Source: Roseiflexaceae bacterium
GTDB lineage: Bacteria > Chloroflexota > Chloroflexia > Chloroflexales > Roseiflexaceae
DNA: 9,479 nt
Direction of reading: 5' to 3'
Assembly (NCBI GenBank): GCA_947462525.1
Contig: CANHPK010000036.1
Coordinates: 1 to 9,479 of the forward strand
How positions within the stretch are numbered: the stretch's first letter is position 1; every line of letters begins with the position of its first letter. The notes beneath the pieces are model-generated. The model did no database searches. It was given only the letters and a program-made list of their open reading frames with translations, and had not been told where the DNA came from. A program made the position numbers and the translations under genes. Shown piece after piece: positions 1 to 9,200 of this stretch.

Positions 1-1
1 C

Positions 2-277
2 GATATCAATACCGATATGGTCGTGCCGAATAAGCAATGGAACAAAGTATCGGTAACCTACGTATACGGCTATGCTCCAAACAAAATCATCGTCAAGCTG
101 AACGACCAGACCCGAGAAATCGTCATGAGCACGAATCAAGTCGACAGCATGATCGATAAGGCGACTGGTCTCGATATCGGCGGCCGCTCTACCGTTTTGG
201 AGTCGCGAGTCTTTGAAGGGTATATCGATGACGTGTTCTACACCCCTGCGGCGTTGTCGCAAGGGCAGGTGACAGCG
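2..277 (+). other. LamG-like domain 1, C-terminal part
   Basis: The window opens inside a concanavalin/LamG jelly roll. Residues 13-20 read WNKVSVTY, the usual central strand (W-x-x-V-x-V-x-Y). A strand ending in KLND follows, matching the position where LamG-like domains carry 'YvNG'. The domain closes with FEGYIDDVFY at residues 71-80, the typical last strand (F-x-G-x-I-D-D-V). LamG-like (Laminin_G_3) domains usually bind carbohydrates or protein ligands, often with calcium. The ligand here is unknown. The N-terminal strands lie upstream of the window. Confidence 0.75.
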
Positions 278-3200
278 CTCCAGAGTGCTTCTGTGGCAGA
301 AAGTCAGGCGTTTGCAACGCGCGAGAATTTGATTGCCTATGGCAACATCGATCAAGAATCATCGATTATTTATGGATCGAACTACAGCGGTGAACTGGAT
401 GAACTGCGTATTTCACCCAAAAAATCACAAAGCGACCAAATTGCATTGATCAATGACGCGCCTTCGTGGAATCTCCGCTTCGAGGATGTGCTGACCACAA
501 ACAAAACCGTGGTGGCCGATGGCGTGACCAAGACGGTAGGCGTTGATGTGATGGCGCTGCCAGATTCGATTGCCGGACGGGCCGGCATTCAACGCCTTTC
601 ATTTGCTGCAACCTGTGATGGCATTGGTATTGCTGCTGTCGAATGTCCGGCCGGCGGCACCATGGGGCTGTCTGGTTTGGCAGAGTCGTTCAATGGGACG
701 ACGAACATCCTCGAAGTAACCAACGCGCAAACCATCATGGATACTCTCAAATCCGGCGGTACCGTTCAACTGCTCATCAAACCCGATACCACCACCGGAA
801 GCGTGCAAACCCTGCTCGAATATGGGGACGCATCTGGTGCCAACACGACACCACCGTTCCGGGTGCAAATTGGGACGAACGGCAAGGTGGTCATTCGGTT
901 GGGTTCTGTCATCTATACGGCGACGAGTGCACTTACCCCTGGGTGGAATCAAGTGTCGTTTGCGTTTGGGGCTAAGGGTTTCCAATACTTCCAAAATGGC
1001 ACACTGGATACTGGCGCAAATGCCTCTTCAGGTGCAAATCTCTTGATTGGCAGCCCAGCAGCGGTATTTGTCACCAACACGACGAATCGCCTGTTCGTCG
1101 GTGGTGGTGTTGCATCCAATGCACTTACGAACCTCTATCGTGGTTCGATCGACGATATTACCTTCTCGCCGACACAACTCGTGGGCAGCAAAATCTACCG
1201 AATTGCGCGCTCACAAGCATCACAGGTCATGGGCAAAGCGACGATTGCGACGTTCACGGTCGATGCCGAAGCGCCCACTATCGAAATCGAGAACCCACGC
1301 TATGTTTCGCGGCTGCCTATGCAGTTCCTCGCCAAGACCGCCGATGTTTCTTCAAACGTCGCACGTGCGGTATTCACATCGATTACCCCGGGCAATGTCG
1401 CGACATCAGTGGCAGCGCCAGCGTGTATCGATGCCGTAGCAGGGACGAATTATTGTCCGACCTTCCGCGTTGCGGCCGGCGCGACCACGCCTGTCGAGGG
1501 CAAATATACGATCCGTATGGAGGCCTTCGACAGTGTGAATAACCGCGGCCTGAGCGAATCGAACATCTATGTCGACACCACCCCCGGTACAGCACAACTG
1601 GTGACACAGTTGACGCCGTACACCACGACGCAACAGGTGGGGAGTTCACTCCGCACCCTCACGCTCAAATTGACTGCAACTGACCCCGTGTTGACAAATG
1701 CCGCAGGTACCGCAGGGAGTGGCGTGGCAGAGGTCACGGTGCTGGTCAGAGATGCGAGCGGGAATCGCATCATCGAAGCACCAACGCCGGCGACATTCCG
1801 CGGCGGGTTCTGGTATGCCGATGTGGCACTCCCCTTCAAAAACCCCACTGGGTTTTATCAGGTCTTTGCCAACGTCACCGACGCAGTCGGCAATACTGCG
1901 ACGAACATCGCTGTGACGACGCCCACAACGCCAATCGAAGTCGATAATACGCCGCCACACGACACCATTGCGTACCCTGATCCTGCCAATGTGCAAGATG
2001 CATTCATTGCGAAGCAAGCGATGACCGGTCGGTTGTCGGACATCAACGATGGTCGTGCAGCACTGAACAACGGGTTGCGCGCACGGGTAGACTTCGAAGC
2101 ACCAGACGGAGCAAAAACGTTCGATAGCCGATCTGATGCACGCTACAGCATCGACTGTACCCTCTGTCCCGTCATTGCAGCCGACACGGATGTCCCAACC
2201 CGCCGGCTCGCGCGATTCAACCTCGACAGCGTTGGTCAAGCACTGACCATTCATGATGTTTCGGGGGTGCTCTCGGGGACGTTCAGCATTGCCTTGCTCG
2301 CGAAATTCACCGACACGGGAACACTCGTCGGCACGGGTGTAGCCACTGCTCCACGTCTGCGTGTGCGTATCGAGCGCAGTGGGACAACCTACAGGCTGAC
2401 AGCCGCACGCGGTCCCGTCGTGCTGAGCTCGACGACACCGGTAACCCCCAATACCTGGTACAACATCCTGTATTCGGAATCTGGGACCACGGCGACACTG
2501 CAATATGGGACTTCGTTGACCACAATGACCACCGTCACCAAGCCGTTTGTCGCCAAGACGCCGCTGGTGGTGCAGCCTGACCTCATGGTTGGCGCCATGC
2601 AATCGACCAAGGATCTCCCCAACAAAGAAGACTTCTTCCGCGGCTATATCGATGATGTCATTATTTCTTCGATGGCACTCACGCCCAATGATCTCACCGG
2701 AAAGTCGCTTGGTTTGGGGAGCGGCGTGTTGACGCATCAGACGAGCCTTGCCGTCGTCGATGATGGATTCTCGAACACCGATACGTTAGCCGACAAATCA
2801 CTCTTCTATCTGCCGATGAATACTGCTTCGTTGCCGCTCGTCGACGCAATCAACGGTGTCATCAGCAGTCGTTGTACGTCGGGGACGACCATTGCTCCTC
2901 TCACGTGCCCAATCATTACTGATGGTTACGCGACGCGTGGATTGACCCTCAACAAGAGCACCGATGGTATTGCGACTGGGTACACGCTATCGACGACCAC
3001 CACTTCTGGTCGTAGTATTGCAACCCGCTTTAAAATCGCTCCAAACGCAACGTCTGGTGTATTCTTCAACATCCAATCGAACGCTGCGAATTCGCTCTGT
3101 GTCGAGTATGGCTACGATGAACCAACCAAAAGTGTCGTCGTTCGTACGAACTGCACCAGCCGCGAAACCTTCTTGTTCCCGATCAATGACTCTGCCTGGC

Positions 3201-6200
3201 ATAGCTTGATCATGACCAGCAGTTGGGCAAATCCCACACAAGAGACACTCACGTTTGCCCTCGACGAGAACATGGGTCCCCAATACACATTCACTGGTCG
3301 GTGGAATAATGCGAACGTGACGCTCGGCACTCCCGGCAGACTTTCATTCAGCGAAACAGCCGCTGCGGTAGGCGTGTCGCTCGACGATGTCGCGGTATTC
3401 TCCGGAGTACTCAGCGCAGTCGAAAGGACGCAGTACATCTACGGCTATGGCACGGTGTACCACGAAACATTCGATGACCTGAGCATCCAGCCAGGACGCA
3501 TCAGTCTCGATGATTCGAATGTCCCCCAGGACAGTGTCTATACCAGCGCGGATGATACCCTGGCAACTGTTCCCGGATTGGTCGGTAATGGCGCGTTGCG
3601 CTTCGACGGCAATGACCGCGTCATCCATCGCGACATGCAGGGTGCGAGCTTCACACCGTACAACACCCCATGGAGTATGTCGCTCTGGTACAACACGACA
3701 ACTGCTGGACAGACCGCGACCTTTGTCGATGCAACGGCAAATGGTTACCGCTACCGACTGGTGTTGAACGCAGGCGTACCGACGTTTACCATGGCAGGAA
3801 TCACGCTTGCACCGTCGACACAACCGAGTGTTGGTACGCATCACATTGTCATAATATCGGATGGTGCGCAGGCACGTATGCTCATCGATGGGATCCAAGT
3901 AAGCGCGCAGGCCACCGATTGGGGTGGTATTGCGTACCCCAGTACGCTCACAGCGAATGTCGCGTTGTCTTCTGCGGGGGCGGTCGCAACGAAGAAAACA
4001 TCTTCAGTAATTACGCCAACGACATCTGCGGCTGAAGTGAATGATGGGATTTTGTCGAACTTCGCTTCAACAACGACGACGATGTCATCACCCATGATGG
4101 AAGTCGATCTTGGCGCAGCAAAAACCTTTGACCGCATTGTTCTGCATAACGCAGTCTCGTTGGCTCTGCCACTGCGTAACTATAGTGTCTATGTGCTCAA
4201 CGCAGCAATGCCGATACAGGCCACGCAGACGGAACTCAAGAATGCAGCGGTATGGAGCGGCGATTTTGCCGATCCTGTCCGTGGGAGATTCACTATCGAG
4301 GTACCTGCCCAGACCAGCGGTCGTTATGTACGTGTCGTTCAATCCGGCGTAGGAATCCTCGCCCTCAATGAGCTACAGGTACTGCAGACGCCGCAAATCG
4401 TGGTTGGTACAAACTTTGTGGGAACCATTGATGACCTCCGTATCTATCGACGACCACTGTCAACAAGTGATGTGCAACGTTTGCAGGCTATGCGTTGGCG
4501 CACCAGTACGCTCACCCCACGTATCGATGGCTACAGTTGGGAAGCACCACAGCTGAACAATGTCGAGTTCACTGCCGGTGTACAGAGCTTTACTGCGGAC
4601 AACAACCAAAATACCCAAGCAGCGTATGGAGAACACATCCTGTGGACCGGTAACATCGATACGCTGTCACCACGTATGCAACAGACGTTGTCGAGCACGG
4701 GCGCATACACCGTTACCATCGAAGATCGAAATCTCAACCCTGCGCAGCTGATGACCCCCTGTGGTTCGCGTCTCAACCGGGTCACTGCTGGTTCAGCGTC
4801 GCTCTGGACGCGCACGCGTGAGAGTGTGATCGATGGCACTGTCCAGTCCCAGACCCGACTCACCGGCACCTGTACTATGAGTGATATCCCAGAAGTCATC
4901 CGACAGACTACCGCCACGGTATCGCCGACCCTCGCCCTCGATTATGGTACGGCGTACACGTATGTCGGCAACACCAACGCAGTCGATGTGTATGACATCA
5001 ACAAAACTGCGTCACCAAAAGTCGGTACTGCTGTGTTGACCGGGTCTGTGAATGCACTCCATGTCAACGCCGCGAATACCAAGCTCTATGCGCTCAGCAA
5101 ATCGGCTACCCAAGCCATTCTGACGATATTTGATATCAGCCGCGATCCACTCAAGCCAAGCAAACTAGGCGAATTGAGTATTCCACAAGATGCGGCACTG
5201 CAGTTCTTGGATTTTGCAATTACGACAAACGGCAGCGACGATACATTTGTGTTGATGTTGGACAGCGCCTCTCCACAACAAATAACGCTGGTGAGTGTGA
5301 CCAATCCACGCATGCCCACCCAAATCGGGGCTTCAAGTTTGTCTGGCACGATAAGTTATGGAATCTCGGCCCAAAACGACATTGTTGCCCTTGCACAGGG
5401 CGCGTCGGGTGTTTCGATTATGCGCGTCGAATCCTCGGGTGCGCTCACCTACGAGCGTGTCTTCATTACCCCAGGGTATGCACACGGAATCAAACTCGAC
5501 CGCAATCGGCTATTGATTTTGGACGACGACGAGCCTGTGACTGAGAGCGTTGCGCTCAGCTCGCCAAACACCCTCCGTGTCGTGCCGTTGATCGATCGTA
5601 TTGATGGGCAAAGTGCTGTCCTCGTCGATACGCTTGCAGAGTCGATGAACTACATGCACACGACCCCAATCCACAACGACGCGTTCGCTGCGTACCGTGT
5701 CGTAGACATCACGACGACGCCGAATGGCGATGTCATGCTGTTGGGTGTCGACAGCGAAGTCCCTGCACTCGGCCGTTTGGCAATCTTGGATGTGACCGGC
5801 GCAACGCCGATCCTCAAATCAGATACGCGAGTGGACAGCGCAAACCTGAAGCGTGTCGTCACCAATCAGGCGGGTGTTGTTGTGCTGGCGCAAAATCCAA
5901 CCGAGACCAAACTGACAGGCTACGCAGTCTCTGACCGCGCAATCAACGCGATGAATTGTGACCGACTGCAAAACTGCACAACGGTACAACCAGCGTCGTT
6001 TACCCAACGCGCATTAGGCACGACTCCGCCGACACAATCTTCGGTGCGTATTGTGAATCCGGTTACCAGCTACACGACCACACGACAAACTATCGTTGTT
6101 GCTGCCGAATCGGCTGTGGGTGACATTACCTCCGTCTCGCTGTGGGTCAATGGGGTGCAGAGCGGATCTGCAGTGGTCATCACCGATACACTCCGTGCGA

Positions 6201-9200
6201 CCGAAGCCACGTTTGTTCGCGATATTCCTGCTGGCGCACATGTCCTCCAAGCGAGGTTTACTGCTGGTGCCCAAACGGTGGTCAGCAATCCACTCCCGAT
6301 AACGGTCGATCTTGCTGCACCAGTGGTACGGTTGATAGACACGGTGATTGGCTCTGAGAGTGTCCTCAATGACTTCCTGGTCTTTACTATTGCTATTACC
6401 GATGAATCCCCGATAGAATCGGTCCAGCTCGTCAATACACTGAGCAAAGTGGATGTACCCTTCACACTCAAGACAACCGGAAGCGGTGTCACGGTGCGAG
6501 CGCTCTACAACCGACATCCATCCGATGGCACCGCGTTGCCCATCCGCGCCGTTGTTTCGGATCGTGCAGGTCGAACGACCATTGCCCCGCTCTCCGTACT
6601 CTTTGATCGCACGCCACCGGTAGCAGTCGGATTGACTGTCAACGCCAAAATCGCCACAAAACCGGTTGTGTTGGTACAAGGAGCGGTCATCTCGAATACC
6701 GCCGGTGCAGACATGCACGTCGCGTGGAGCTCCATAACGGACGCATCCGAAGTACGCGTCAATCAACTCGAATACACAGTAAAAACCAGTGCTGGTACCA
6801 CGGCATACACTGCCACCAACGCCATTGGGATGCCGCCGATCGCCGGAGCACGGGTGACATTGCCACTGCTGGAGGCAAGCCGGATTGATGGCAATATGCG
6901 GCTGACCGACAAAATGGGGAATAGTGCGCTTACCCCTATCTCCACGGTCTTTGTCGATGCCCCGAATACTCCAGACTATACGATGATTGATCCGAGCGGA
7001 CCGGTCTATCGTGGATTTTTGAACAATGGTTGTGCCGTATTGGGCAAAGACGAGCGTGTCTGGGCAAAGGGGCCACAGCAGTTTGCCATGACATGGGATG
7101 CCACGTCGCTCCGCTTAAACTGGCAAGGTGCAAATTGGGATATCGACGGTGACCTCTTTGTTTACCTCGACACCGTGGCTGGGGGAACAATCCAACCATA
7201 CCGGCCTGCAGAGTATACGCACACAATTACTCATAGTGTCACCTTCGGGGAGTCGTTCATCACCCTTCCAGTCAATATGGCGGGCAGGCCCGCTGCGAGC
7301 ACATCTGTTGCCGCGTATGTCAACTCCTTCCAACGTCGGTTGCTCGTAGCACAGCGCGGAGAACGTTCGGCAACGATCGAAGGAGCTGAGTATGTGGTGC
7401 ATGTGCACGACAGCAAAAGCGTTTCGTTGCTCCGCTGGGACGGAACGGCGTGGGTTGATACCAACCGTAGCCTGAACTTCCGCTTCACCGTGGAAGGTGA
7501 AACGAAACACACAGACATCCTTTTGAATAAGGCCGATGTCGGCTACACCAATGGAACTCGTTTCGGCGCTGTTGCAGTTGCAACTGCCGAAGACGCACTC
7601 CTGCCATGGAGCACATTCCCTACCACCAATCCGATTCAGAGCGAACAAGGCAATCAGAAAATCCTCGTGACACCGCTGTTGAACGGTTACGCATGGCCCG
7701 CGTTGAATGCCGGAATCTGCCCCAAGACCGCAGCAGGGAATCCAGATGCAACTACCTTCAGTGCGACGCTGAGCAGCATACCAGCAGGTATCACAAAGCG
7801 TGCTATCGGTGATTCGTTTGCAAACTCTGATCCTGATGCAATCGGCGAAATCATCGCGCAGACGAGTGCGCTCTGTGCTGCCATCCCGAATGACGGGTGG
7901 TGTCAAACCGTCAACATGTTCCAAAACAGCACAGCCGCCGGGACGTCGTTGATCGATGGACTTTCCAATGAACTAACGCAACAACAAATCGCGAACGTGG
8001 GACCAAATTCAACGGTTGCCTACACCCTGAGATTGCAGAACAGCACGAGTGTTGCAACCAAACCATTGTTTGCCCTTGTGCAGACGTATGGCGGTATATG
8101 GTTGACGGATCCGAATTCTGCAGCAACGCAGCCGATACGCATAGTGAACGGTGGGGTCTACGACTTCCATAGTGTGGCCGAAAGTGGTAAACGTGACTAC
8201 GTGGTGCTTGCCATTCAGTCTATACCCGCACGTACCACTCGGACGTTTGTCATCAACACGTTGATTGATCCGATCAAAGTACAACCGAGCAGCGTCGATC
8301 GCGAACTCACCAAGAATTTCGCCAAAATCGAAATTCGCCTCACCGATAGCGGATCGGCTACCGGCATAACGAACAGTCGCACCCTCGAATGGCTGAATGC
8401 AGCGGTGCGTATAGACAGTTCGGGACCTACCGAAGTGGTCCCAAATGTAGAACAGAGTACGCTGTCTCGCGGCAACGCAGTGACGACACTCAGTGGAAGA
8501 AGCACGGATGATTCTGCCTCACAAGTCCAAGTGCAGCATACATCGGTCGATGCACTCGACAGAGGTGAGATTGTACCAAAGACTACGCCCTACAATGGGA
8601 TACTGCAAAATTGTGGCGCGGTCATCGCCGGTCAATGGACATGCCGGTTTGTTAGCAGTGCACCCAAAACATTGATAGCCTATCGTGTCCGGGGGGTTGA
8701 TCGATACAACCAAATTGGCTCTTGGAGTACGTGGTTCTACGTGTATCCAAATTTCAGAGCGCCGAGCTTTGCGTTCGATACGGCAACACAAAATCTGTTG
8801 AGCTCGGGGATCTATGGCGCTGCGTCGAAGTTCTCGGGTACGCTGAGCGACCTTGACTCTGATGCAGCCATCAGCATATGTAACCAAACAATCCTTCTCT
8901 GTAGTTTGGTATCTCCTACAGGTGATGAAAATTCTACTTCTACGCGTACTACCGAAAACACCACGAACACCATCGTCGACGCGAAGCCGTGTAGCACACT
9001 CGACCTTACGGAGTACACCACCATTCCATTGGATACCGATGCAGGATTCATTATGCGTGTCAATACGTTGACCGTGGACGTGACTGCATCATCGAGCAGA
9101 GCCGATCAACTTAATCTGACCTTGCTTTCACCATCAGGAATTGTCGTGCCGCTCATGTCATCCGCACGTAGCCCTCTCAACAACCTGCGAGTGCGATTTT

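Noticed and set aside
17..19. ATG at base 17 as the start of the giant gene
   Set aside because: It is internal to a LamG strand, preceded by in-frame coding sequence to the window edge, and not followed by a signal peptide.
643..975. Small + strand frames in the two other phases (for example 643-975, 1047-1439, 3670-4035)
   Set aside because: None shows a convincing ribosome binding site or a recognisable product, and all lie inside well-supported coding sequence of the giant frame.
1646..2737. A 363-codon open frame on the - strand, the longest start-to-stop frame in the window
   Set aside because: It shares codon boundaries with the + strand giant gene, so its stops would arise only from Leu TTA/CTA or Ser TCA codons, which the gene uses rarely. 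Its product is Arg/Cys/His-rich with no recognisable domain. The + strand there encodes clear Ig-like and LamG domains.
3383..3388. D-D pairs and DxDxD clusters read as a nuclease or transposase active site
   Set aside because: The D-D pairs lie in LamG closing strands, and the Asp clusters lie in beta-sandwich loops more consistent with calcium binding.
6014..6766. A 250-codon open frame on the - strand
   Set aside because: Same antisense phase again. Composition is unlike a real protein, and the + strand encodes Ig-like domains throughout.
7115..7924. A 269-codon open frame on the - strand
   Set aside because: Same antisense phase as the frame at 1646-2737 and explained the same way. No family resemblance, and it overlaps the D-x-D-G-D domain of the giant gene.
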